A stretch of DNA of 64,000 bases from Eledone cirrhosa (taxonomy: Eukaryota; Mollusca; Cephalopoda; Octopoda; Eledonidae): assembly GCA_964016885.1 (NCBI GenBank), contig OZ024743.1, positions 16,852,472 to 16,916,471 of the forward strand. The letters run 5' to 3'. Position numbers and translations under genes: made by a program. Below, piece by piece: positions 46,143 through 61,209 of the stretch (positions are counted from its first letter, which is position 1; each line of letters begins with the position of its first letter). The notes below the pieces were generated by a model. It was given only the letters and a program-made list of their open reading frames with translations. It did not search any database and was not told where the DNA came from.

Positions 46143-47489
46143 TCATAATACAAAATAATTATACATTACATAATTTACAAAATTCCTGTCCATTGTATAT
46201 GGGGGGGCAGCCGCTATTATATCCCATTTTAGGTGAAATTGTTGGTTATTTTCACGCAGCTGCCAAGCCTTGTCTGCGAGTGTTGTTACATAACGCTGGT
46301 TTTCATGTTTTATCGAATAACGATGTCTATAAAGGCGTGATTTGAAGGAGGTGGCTGTAGATCCCACATAGTACCACTTCTGTCTATCCGATTCGATAGT
46401 ACATTTGTATACGATGTTGCGTTCAAGACACTGATTGTTCAACGGACACATTCCTGGTTGGACACAGTTGCAATTATAATTTTGCGTTGTTGTATTGCCA
46501 TGGATGGGTTGATGAGGTTGCTTATGTAGGACAGGATGTTGTTTGTTGTTTTGTGATGTTATAGCTAATGTTTTACGTGTATTGCTATGTGTTGGAAGGC
46601 GTTTATACAACCGTTTTGCGTTAAGCCTTTTTATATGTTGTTCAATATTAGGGGCGGTTGAATATGAAAGTCGAATAGTGTTAGGGTTTAAGATTTTATT
46701 ATATTTATGTGATGTTGGAAAGTGTTTTCTAACTAATCGAAAGAATTTTGAGGGTAGATTGGTTTTAATAGATTTGTTATAGACCGGGTTGTACCAGATA
46801 TACTCCTTACATCGCCTTCTGTTTGGTGGTGTGCGACTATTATTGTGTCTATTGCGGTAGTGTATGTATGGTGGTGATTCTGTGCTATTTCTACTCCTAT
46901 GTGATTTATTTTGGGTGTTTTGGTGATCTTTGACTATATACTCTATATTATCTAGGTGACCGGCTTTCCTAAGTGCATCATCATAATACTCGGCATGTTC
47001 TTTGAAGGTTTGTTGGTTGGACGATAGGCGGGAGATTCTAAGAGAAACATTTCTAGGGATGGATTTAATTATAGAGAGTGGATGGTTAGAACTCGTATTT
47101 ACATATTTAAGGTTCTCATTTAGTTTATGGAACGGTTTAATCGTATCTGTATTGAGATTGAAAGTAACATCAAGGAAATTGATCTCTTTGAGGTTATATT
47201 CAAATGTAATATTTAATCCTAGTTCCTTAAAAAGTTTTCTGATATTTTTACGCATCCTTTCTAAATTCTGGTTATTCATATGCTTAACTAATAGGAGCGC
47301 ATCGTCAGGGTAAATTCCACCGTGGAGATCCTTGAATTTTCCTTGTAATCTGTGGGTGATATAAATTCCCACAAGATCTGTTACTTCCGCCGAATCATTA
47401 GAACCCATAGTGATATCAAAATTAGAAGGTCTATCTTTGCGAACCCAGTAGCTATCATCGAATTTAACTATAGTTTTTCTCGCTTCCAT
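46143..47489 (-). pseudogene. PLE2 left copy: RT (no motif A) and GIY-YIG domain
   Basis: A 448-codon open frame. It starts just downstream of the RT motif A that is lost in the 330-nt deletion; a TAA lies just upstream. Retained: SNFDITMGSNDSAEV (motif B position), IYPDDALLL (motif C), INFLDVTFNLN (the NFLDV phrase common in PLE RTs), a long linker, CNCVQPGMCPLNNQC and a GIY-YIG-type core IVYKCTIES ... WYYVGST with SRLYRHRY. It ends early through a shift near 46200 relative to the 43364 copy. Without motif A it cannot polymerise. Confidence 0.8.
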
Positions 47490-47614
47490 AATAATTTTAA
47501 TTTAGTTAAGGGTTGCGTTCTATCGTCAATACAAAGTTTTGTAACAATATCACAAGTTTTTTAACAATATCACAAGCCACACTTAAAAACATCAACTTAA
47601 AAACATCAACAACT

Positions 47615-49454
47615 CGGCATGTGATATTGTTAAAAAACTTTGTATTGACGATAGAACGCAACCCTTAACACCAGCTATACCATCCTTCAACCTGAAGGAC
47701 CACGAGGTAAACTTCGATACTAACCCTAATATTAGACTTATATGCCCCTCTAAATCTGATATAGGTAAAATTAGCAAATATATACTAGACAGAATTATCC
47801 CCCAAGTTAAGGTTAAAGTAGAGATTAAACTATGGGGTAACACTCATGAAGCAATAAGATGGTTTAATAACATTACTGATAAGAAAAAATCAAAATTTAT
47901 TCAGTTTGATATTGATGAATATTATTCCTCAATTTCACCTGATACTCTACATGAAGCTCTTTCGTTCGCTAAGGATAATTCCGACCTTACGGATGCTGAA
48001 ATTAAAATTATTATGGAAGCGAGAAAAACTATAGTTAAATTCGATGATAGCTACTGGGTTCGCAAAGATAGACCTTCTAATTTTGATATCACTATGGGTT
48101 CTAATGATTCGGCGGAAGTAACAGATCTTGTGGGAATTTATATCACCCACAGATTACAAGGAAAATTCAAGGATCTCCACGGTGGAATTTACCGTGACGA
48201 TGCGCTCCTAAGCGTATGAATAACCAGAATTTAGAAAGGATGCGTAAAAATATCAGAAAACTTTTTAAGGAACTAGGATTAAATATTACATTTGAATATA
48301 ACCTCAAAGAGGTCAATTTCCTTGATGTTACTTTCAATCTCAATACAGATACGATTAAACCGTTCCATAAACTAAATGAGAACCTTAAATATGTAAATAC
48401 GAGTTCTAACCATCCACTCTCTATAATTAAATCCATCCCTAGAAATGTTTCTCTTAGAATCTCCCGCCTATCGTCCAACCAACAAACCTTCAAAGAACAT
48501 GCCGAGTATTATGATGATGCACTTAGGAAAGCCGGTCACCTAGATAATATAGAGTATATAGTCAAAGATCACCAAAACACCCAAAATAAATCACATAGGA
48601 GTAGAAATTGCACAGAATCACCACCATACATACACTACCGCAATAGACACAGTAATAGTCGCACACCACCAAACAGAAGGCGATGTAAGGAGTATATCTG
48701 GTACAACCCGGTCAATAACAAATCTATTAAAACCAATCTACCCTCAAAATTCTTTCGATTAGTTAGAAAAGACTTTCCAACATCACATAAATATAATAAA
48801 ATCTTAAACCCTAACACTATTCGACTTTCATATTCAACCGCCCCTAATATTGAACAACATATAAAAAAAGCTTAACGCAAAACGGTTGTATAAACGCCTT
48901 CCAACACATAACAATACACGTAAAACATTAGCTATAACATCACAAAACAACAAACAACATCCTGTCCTACATAAGCAACCTCATCAACCCATCCATGGCA
49001 ATACAACAACGCAAAATTATAATTGCAACTGTGTCCAACCAGGAATGTGTCCGTTGAACAATCAGTGTCTTGAACGCAACATCGTATACAAATGTACTAT
49101 CGAATCGGATAGACAGAAGTGGTACTATGTGGGATCTACAGCCACCTCCTTCAAATCACGCCTTTATAGACATCGTTATTCGATAAAACATGAAAACCAG
49201 CGTTATGTAACAACACTCGCAGACAAGGCTTGGCAGCTGCGTGAAAATAACCAACAATTTCACCTAAAATGGGATATAATAGCGGCTGTCCCCCCATATA
49301 CAATGGACAGGAATTTTGTAAATTATGTAATGTAGAATTATTTTGTATTATGAAATCCAAAAATTTTTTATTAAATAACAGAATAGAGCGATCGTTATAC
49401 CGTAACCATCGCTTAAAATCTACATTTTCATATTATAAATACTACCAGGATTGA
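47615..49454 (+). pseudogene. PLE2 right copy: RT and GIY-YIG domain, frameshifted
   Basis: Open from the palindrome centre: CDIVKKLCIDDRTQPL, IRLICPSKSDIGKIS, then motif A FIQFDIDEYYSSIS (47890-47930), motif B, and motif C as YRDD at about 48190. A 7-nt deletion right after motif C (48210) and an extra A near 48868 break the frame; the last part carries the cysteine cluster and GIY-YIG core. A C-terminal CKLC block (FCKLCNVELFCIMKS) continues in another frame to 49454. Lesions differ from those of the left copy, apart from the C-terminal shift, which both share. Confidence 0.8.
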
Positions 49455-50195
49455 ACGCCTGTCTCTATTCCCGTTTGATTGTCAAAATAGATATGAACAT
49501 TCTTTATTAGTCTTAATTCTATCAACTCTTCTATTATTTACCTTTTAATACAAACTGCTATAGATAAAATGAGATTTCTGATTTCTTGATTCAATTCCCC
49601 AATGCATATACCAGCTGGCTACTAGCATTGATGTTATTTAGTAGCAATCGAAATCTCCCCCTTCCCCAATTGACAATTTATAATTAATACTGCTGCACCA
49701 AATGACCAGCCCTGTCCACTGTCCAGTTGTCAAGTAGAGATTAAAATTGGCACTCCCAAAATTCTTATTTAGATTTACTCATGGTATTCTCATTAAAAAC
49801 CCATTATATACTTGTTTAGCAGTAAATTATTTTACCATCTGTCATATTCTATCCCCTCTGTTCCTTCCTCTTTTACTAATATAAATACTTCAATTTTTCT
49901 GATTTTATCCAGTTTATCCAAAATCTCTGAAGAAGTGACAACTGTTTATACATTTGCTATCGAATACTTGCTAACATTATATGATTACGCAAGCAGCGAT
50001 ACATAGGTATTCGGTCTGTTACAGAAACATATGTCAATACCTAATAAATTCCTTTTTTAACAAAAGCACTTTCATTTTATATTCATCCTTTCTACATTTC
50101 TCCGGAATATAATTCATACTCGTTGAGCAAACCTGCACGTACGCTGTTCATCTCTAACGTAACGATATATTATCACTACATTATTGATAACCTGA

Positions 50196-54300
<4,105 letters not shown>

Positions 54301-54786
54301 TATATATTGGTAAACGGAATAGAAAATGCTGACAAATTGTTCACAGTTGAAAAATGGTTTAATTAGGGATAAAAGAGTATTAGTGATTGTATGGGTTAGT
54401 ATTCAGTTGTGGTTTTAAGTTTTTAAGTTTTTACCGGTTGCGCATTTCTAAATGCTTTTCAAAAATAATTTTGAGATAGAGTGTCCGTGCTGTTTGCTCT
54501 GATCTGATTAGTTTTGGGAATTCTACCTGTTTTTATGTTAAAAAAATGGCTCCAGCGTTATTTTTGTGTTGTAAAAATGCTTGTGGTCAAAACAATTTTG
54601 ATTGGTCGGTAGAGGTCATGTGAATGTAAAAAGTTGATTTTGCGCCAAGACTGTTTTTATGTTAAAATGTTAGAAAAGTGGCTCCAGCAAAGATTATGGT
54701 CAAAACAATTTTGATTGGTCGGTAGAGGTCATGTGGATAAAAAATTGGTTTTGCGCCAAGATTGAGAAATGACTCTTTCACAACAG

Positions 54787-54840
<54 letters not shown>

Positions 54841-54909
54841 TAGTAGTAGTAAGGTATTCGATGCTGCGACAATAGCCACCAGCGGTGTGTGTCAAATGGC
54901 TATTAAGAT

Positions 54910-54945
<36 letters not shown>

Positions 54946-55011
54946 ACATACACACAGCAGAGTCATTCGAAGGTCAAAAGATATTTTTCAGCTTTTGTCT
55001 TATACGGAGAA

Positions 55012-55046
<35 letters not shown>
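54787..55046. repeat. TG microsatellites in PLE1 left-arm 3' UTR
   Basis: Three TG tracts (54787-54838, 54912-54942, 55016-55046) mirrored as CA tracts in the right arm (59601-59859). They travel with the element. Confidence 0.9.
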
Positions 55047-55048
<2 letters not shown>

Positions 55049-55264
55049 AGTCTCTTTGTATGTTGATGTACGCGTGTGTATGTGTCTGTGTATATATGTG
55101 TGTGTGTGTGTGTGTGCGTGTGTGGGTGGACCAGTATTTTTTTCCCCCCCTGGTAAAATGGTGTACATTATTCGATTTTTTCAGTAAAATCGGTTCTCTT
55201 AATAGAACATCAACAATCTTAACAATAAAGGGTGTGAAATGATATTCACTATATACACATATAT

Positions 55265-55302
<38 letters not shown>

Positions 55303-55480
55303 TTTCACTACATACATATATACATATATATACATATATACATACATATATATGCACATATATTTTTTTGTATTGCACCATAGAGCATGTGTGTTTACGT
55401 GTGTCATTGTGTTTATATGTGGGTAGAGATGTGTGCTGATGTAGGTATGTATGTTGACGTGTGTATGTTGTGGGTTCGTC

Positions 55481-57128
55481 TTAGGGAGAAGTGTTTAGAC
55501 GGGGTCCGTATTTGTTAATGAAGTAAGATTCCTTGCTGATGCGCTGGGTGTGGGTGGCATTATCTTTAAATTTGTAGAGGGGAAAGATTCTGAAGTTGGG
55601 ATGATTTTGGGCGGCGCAGGTATCAATGTGTTCACTCAGTGGTATTTTCCTGTATTCCCGTATTTTAATTTGGGATCTATGGACAGTCATGCGTTGGCGG
55701 AGGCTGTTTTTGGTCTGGCCTATGTATTGTTCTCGACAACCTGAACAAGTTAATACATATATTAAATTTTCCGATGCACATGTGAAATTGTGTTTTACTA
55801 TAAAACGTTGTCCATCTTTGAAATAGAATTCCGAACCCTCTATTAGGTTGATGCAAATGCCACAGTTGGGTCTATCGCATTTTTTTACTGTGGGTTTCGT
55901 TGTTGTGGTTGGCAGTACTTTGGCATGTGTTAAGATGTTTTTCATTGACTTGGATTGTCTTTTGCTTTTTATGATATCGTGTGTTCGTAGAATTTGGTTC
56001 ATTCTATGGTCCTTTTTCAATACAGGGATGTTCTGGAGGATGGTGTCAAAGGCCTCGTTGTTGAGGGGGTTGTGTGTGGAGATGTATGGAAGAGCTTTTA
56101 GTTTTGGTTGATTTACTTTAGGGTGTCTAAGGTCCTGGGTACTGAGTTTTAGGGCACGTTGGATTCCATTGTCAATTAGTGATGCAGGGTAGTCCCTGCC
56201 TATGAGTGTGTCCTTTAGTTCTTGTAGCCGTAAGTAGCAGATGTTTTTATTGGAGACTATAGTACAGATTCTCTTGGCTAAGTTGTAGGGAATATTAATT
56301 TTAACGTGTCTAGGGTGGCAAGAGTTGAAGGGGAGGTATTGCTTGGAGTCTGTGGGCTTGTAGTATATGTCTGTTTCTATTTTTTTGTTATGGATCTTAA
56401 TGAGGATGTCGAGGAAGGGGAGTTGTTGATGGCTGTATTCCATTGTGAAGTTAATATTTGTGTTGAGCCCATTTATAAGGGTGTGAAATTCTTTAAGTTT
56501 TTCGATGTTTTCGTGCCAAAGGATGAAGCAGTCATCAAGATATCGCTTCCAGTTCCTTTCAATGTGTAAGTGGAGGGTGTTTCCAAATTTGTTTAGGACT
56601 TTAGTGTAGAGGGTGATTTCCAGGTATCCCATGACTAGGTTGGCATACGTAGGGGCTGTTTTCGTTCCCATAGCGGTCCCAGATTTCTGCCTGTAGGGTT
56701 TGTTATTGAAAACGAAGTAATTGTTCTCCAAGATAAATTTGAGTCCCTCTATCACGAATTCTTTTTTGATGCGTTGTGGGAGTTCATTGTGGAAGTTATC
56801 CAGCCAGAATTGGATAGCTTCTATTCCTAGGTTGTGGGGGATGTTGGAGTATAGGTTGACTACATCGAACGTCACTAGTAGGGTTTGTTCAGAAAGTGGC
56901 ATATTAGGGAGGTGATTGAGCATATCTAGGTCGTCCCTTATATAGCTTTTGATGTGCTTGAGGAAGGGTTTGAGAAGGGTATCAATGAAGTTGCTAAGAC
57001 GGTGCGTTTCGCAAGCGGGGCCTGCTATTATAGGTCTTAATTTGAGATCATTGGGTGAGGGGACATTGATGACTATGTCTGTGGCTTCCTTGCATGCCTT
57101 ACTGATTGATTCGCTTTTATGTACTTTA
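55481..57128 (-). pseudogene. PLE1 left copy: truncated RT and GIY-YIG domain
   Basis: Identical in sequence to the right copy from the PKVHK phrase to the C-terminus (NKYGPRLNTSP), but lacking everything upstream. The RT palm (YLDD) and GIY-YIG domain are intact; the N-terminal part is missing, so it is a truncated copy, not a working gene. Confidence 0.85.
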
Positions 57129-57138
57129 TGTACTTTAG

Positions 57139-59160
57139 GGAATCCTGGACGAATTCTGTGAACACATCACAAACTTCCCTTACCAACACTTGCACAGACA
57201 AAAACACAAGCCAAACCTCAACAAGAAAGAATGGGAAGAATTAAATAGATTAAAAACCGACAGAACCATTACAATTAAAGAGGCTGATAAAGGGAGTACA
57301 GTAGTCCTAATGGAGACAGAATTCTATATCAACTTAGCGCTCTCCACTTTGGAAAACGAAACATACTACGAAAAGGCTGAACACTACAATCAACAGAAAA
57401 TTATGAGAAACCTAAAAACTCTAATCAACCAATACAAAGAAGGACTCACTAACAAGGAATTCAGCTTCATCACAGACTTCACAAGTAAATCCAGCCTTTT
57501 CTACGGTATCCCTAAAGTACATAAAAGCGAATCAATCAGTAAGGCATGCAAGGAAGCCACAGACATAGTCATCAATGTCCCCTCACCCAATGATCTCAAA
57601 TTAAGACCTATAATAGCAGGCCCCGCTTGCGAAACGCACCGTCTTAGCAACTTCATTGATACCCTTCTCAAACCCTTCCTCAAGCACATCAAAAGCTATA
57701 TAAGGGACGACCTAGATATGCTCAATCACCTCCCTAATATGCCACTTTCTGAACAAACCCTACTAGTGACGTTCGATGTAGTCAACCTATACTCCAACAT
57801 CCCCCACAACCTAGGAATAGAAGCTATCCAATTCTGGCTGGATAACTTCCACAATGAACTCCCACAACGCATCAAAAAAGAATTCGTGATAGAGGGACTC
57901 AAATTTATCTTGGAGAACAATTACTTCGTTTTCAATAACAAACCCTACAGGCAGAAATCTGGGACCGCTATGGGAACGAAAACAGCCCCTACGTATGCCA
58001 ACCTAGTCATGGGATACCTGGAAATCACCCTCTACACTAAAGTCCTAAACAAATTTGGAAACACCCTCCACTTACACATTGAAAGGAACTGGAAGCGATA
58101 TCTTGATGACTGCTTCATCCTTTGGCACGAAAACATCGAAAAACTTAAAGAATTTCACACCCTTATAAATGGGCTCAACACAAATATTAACTTCACAATG
58201 GAATACAGCCATCAACAACTCCCCTTCCTCGACATCCTCATTAAGATCCATAACAAAAAAATAGAAACAGACATATACTACAAGCCCACAGACTCCAAGC
58301 AATACCTCCCCTTCAACTCTTGCCACCCTAGACACGTTAAAATTAATATTCCCTACAACTTAGCCAAGAGAATCTGTACTATAGTCTCCAATAAAAACAT
58401 CTGCTACTTACGGCTACAAGAACTAAAGGACACACTCATAGGCAGGGACTACCCTGCATCACTAATTGACAATGGAATCCAACGTGCCCTAAAACTCAGT
58501 ACCCAGGACCTTAGACACCCTAAAGTAAATCAACCAAAACTAAAAGCTCTTCCATACATCTCCACACACAACCCCCTCAACAACGAGGCCTTTGACACCA
58601 TCCTCCAGAACATCCCTGTATTGAAAAAGGACCATAGAATGAACCAAATTCTACGAACACACGATATCATAAAAAGCAAAAGACAATCCAAGTCAATGAA
58701 AAACATCTTAACACATGCCAAAGTACTGCCAACCACAACAACGAAACCCACAGTAAAAAAATGCGATAGACCCAACTGTGGCATTTGCATCAACCTAATA
58801 GAGGGTTCGGAATTCTATTTCAAAGATGGACAACGTTTTATAGTAAAACACAATTTCACATGTGCATCGGAAAATTTAATATATGTATTAACTTGTTCAG
58901 GTTGTCGAGAACAATACATAGGCCAGACCAAAAACAGCCTCCGCCAACGCATGACTGTCCATAGATCCCAAATTAAAATACGGGAATACAGGAAAATACC
59001 ACTGAGTGAACACATTGATACCTGCGCCGCCCAAAATCATCCCAACTTCAGAATCTTTCCCCTCTACAAATTTAAAGATAATGCCACCCACACCCAGCGC
59101 ATCAGCAAGGAATCTTACTTCATTAACAAATACGGACCCCGTCTAAACACTTCTCCCTAA
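57139..59160 (+). CDS. PLE1 right copy: Penelope-like RT with GIY-YIG endonuclease, 5'-partial
   Basis: Open for 673 codons from GILDEFCEHI at 57139 (stop just before) to 59160, with no ATG at the beginning. Order: EADKGSTVVLM; FYGIPKVHK (PLE RT signature); RPIIAGPACETHRLS; motif A TFDVVNLYSNIP near 57770; motif B KSGTAMGTKTAPTYAN; motif C YLDD at about 58100; LPFLDILIKI; a long linker; cysteine cluster CDRPNCGIC; GIY-YIG core ENLIYVLTCSGCREQYIGQ at 58865-58925 with LRQRMTVHRSQIK. Family proteins combine target cleavage by the GIY-YIG nuclease with reverse transcription. No internal lesion is visible; what is missing is the N-terminus. Confidence 0.85.
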   Translation, partial: GILDEFCEHITNFPYQHLHRQKHKPNLNKKEWEELNRLKTDRTITIKEADKGSTVVLMETEFYINLALSTLENETYYEKAEHYNQQKIMRNLKTLINQYKEGLTNKEFSFITDFTSKSSLFYGIPKVHKSESISKACKEATDIVINVPSPNDLKLRPIIAGPACETHRLSNFIDTLLKPFLKHIKSYIRDDLDMLNHLPNMPLSEQTLLVTFDVVNLYSNIPHNLGIEAIQFWLDNFHNELPQRIKKEFVIEGLKFILENNYFVFNNKPYRQKSGTAMGTKTAPTYANLVMGYLEITLYTKVLNKFGNTLHLHIERNWKRYLDDCFILWHENIEKLKEFHTLINGLNTNINFTMEYSHQQLPFLDILIKIHNKKIETDIYYKPTDSKQYLPFNSCHPRHVKINIPYNLAKRICTIVSNKNICYLRLQELKDTLIGRDYPASLIDNGIQRALKLSTQDLRHPKVNQPKLKALPYISTHNPLNNEAFDTILQNIPVLKKDHRMNQILRTHDIIKSKRQSKSMKNILTHAKVLPTTTTKPTVKKCDRPNCGICINLIEGSEFYFKDGQRFIVKHNFTCASENLIYVLTCSGCREQYIGQTKNSLRQRMTVHRSQIKIREYRKIPLSEHIDTCAAQNHPNFRIFPLYKFKDNATHTQRISKESYFINKYGPRLNTSP

Positions 59161-59338
59161 GACGAACCCACAACATACACACGTCAACATACATACCTAC
59201 ATCAGCACACATCTCTACCCACATATAAACACAATGACACACGTAAACACACATGCTCTATGGTGCAATACAAAAAAATATATGTGCATATATATGTATG
59301 TATATATGTATATATATGTATATATGTATGTAGTGAAA

Positions 59339-59376
<38 letters not shown>

Positions 59377-59592
59377 ATATATGTGTATATAGTGAATATC
59401 ATTTCACACCCTTTATTGTTAAGATTGTTGATGTTCTATTAAGAGAACCGATTTTACTGAAAAAATCGAATAATGTACACCATTTTACCAGGGGGGGAAA
59501 AAAATACTGGTCCACCCACACACGCACACACACACACACACACATATATACACAGACACATACACACGCGTACATCAACATACAAAGAGACT

Positions 59593-59629
<37 letters not shown>

Positions 59630-59695
59630 TTCTCCGTATAAGACAAAAGCTGAAAAATATCTTTTGACCTTCGAATGACTCTGCTGTGTGTATGT

Positions 59696-59731
<36 letters not shown>

Positions 59732-59800
59732 ATCTTAATAGCCATTTGACACACACCGCTGGTGGCTATTGTCGCAGCATCGAATACCTTACTACTACTA

Positions 59801-59860
<60 letters not shown>

Positions 59861-60346
59861 CTGTTGTGAAAGAGTCATTTCTCAATCTTGGCGCAAAACC
59901 AATTTTTTATCCACATGACCTCTACCGACCAATCAAAATTGTTTTGACCATAATCTTTGCTGGAGCCACTTTTCTAACATTTTAACATAAAAACAGTCTT
60001 GGCGCAAAATCAACTTTTTACATTCACATGACCTCTACCGACCAATCAAAATTGTTTTGACCACAAGCATTTTTACAACACAAAAATAACGCTGGAGCCA
60101 TTTTTTTAACATAAAAACAGGTAGAATTCCCAAAACTAATCAGATCAGAGCAAACAGCACGGACACTCTATCTCAAAATTATTTTTGAAAAGCATTTAGA
60201 AATGCGCAACCGGTAAAAACTTAAAAACTTAAAACCACAACTGAATACTAACCCATACAATCACTAATACTCTTTTATCCCTAATTAAACCATTTTTCAA
60301 CTGTGAACAATTTGTCAGCATTTTCTATTCCGTTTACCAATATATA

Positions 60347-60614
<268 letters not shown>

Positions 60615-60929
60615 AGATGTGCACTCATCTGGCAGGAATGCATACTTTGCTGACGATAGCTAATAAGCTTGAAACTAGTACATCGTTCCGTCGTCAGGGT
60701 TGCTAGACACTGTACGGCTTAATTTGGGATGTTTGTTTACAAACACACTGGGCATTATAATAAATGTTCGGTGAATCCATAAGTACATATATATATATAT
60801 GTGTGCATGTATGTATATATATAAATACTACTGTACGTCTGTATACATATATTTATGTACGTATACATACTTACATTTAAGTAACAGCCGTACTACGAGT
60901 GAGAAATGAAATTGCGTTTCATTTTTTCT

Positions 60930-60935
<6 letters not shown>
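60615..60935 (-). repeat. Foldback repeat relic (Q and P modules)
   Basis: An inverted Q module, diverged and partly deleted (60640-60778), and an inverted P module (60885-60930), in the same order as the right half of units I and II. TA tracts flank both sides (60380-60478 and 60934-60987). Confidence 0.7.
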
Positions 60936-60990
<55 letters not shown>

Positions 60991-61027
60991 AGTCTGTTTT
61001 TGTGTATGAATTGTATCGTATAATATA

Positions 61028-61090
61028 TTTCGTTCTACTAATTTATTTACATTATTCTTTACTCTGAAGCCGAGGTTTATTCGGTTTCCT
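61028..61090. repeat. Left copy of a perfect 63-bp inverted repeat
   Basis: Reverse complement of 63049-63111 without mismatch. At its inner edge lies a 19-nt exact match (61089-61107) to the antisense head of the SINE at 10014-10032. Confidence 0.9.
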
Positions 61091-61209
61091 CTACCGATAC
61101 TGCCAATTCAACGCCCCTTGAAATGATTATTAATAAGGGAGAGAGTAATCTTAGCTAATGTTGTGGCGATCACAATATTATATCGTGGGTTATACCACAT
61201 AATGCGTCA

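Larger units (their letters stand above)
45401..50094. mobile_element. PLE2 head-to-head inverted pair
   Basis: Left arm 45401-~47573 (element on minus strand) and right arm 47617-50094 (plus strand) are reverse complements. The 3' ends face outward and the truncated 5' ends meet at 47574-47616. The left arm lacks a 330-nt block present on the right (47669-47998). The core arms 45401-47503 and 47999-50094 differ by few substitutions, a 7-nt deletion and a 1-nt insertion. Penelope-like elements are known to occur with inverted partial copies. Confidence 0.85.
54301..60346. mobile_element. PLE1 head-to-head inverted pair
   Basis: Left arm 54301-57128 (2828 nt, minus orientation) and right arm 57513-60346 (2834 nt, plus). 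The length difference of 6 nt is explained by the CA/TG tract at 54787-54838 / 59802-59859; I noticed no other difference. The right copy extends 384 nt farther 5' (57129-57512), which forms the spacer. Each arm contains the C-terminal coding region and a ~1.2-kb 3' UTR with three TG/CA tracts. Confidence 0.9.

Noticed and set aside
49900..49960. CTGAAGA word in the PLE2 3' region as a second hammerhead candidate
   Set aside because: No GAAA with a following UH and no stem I complement in range.
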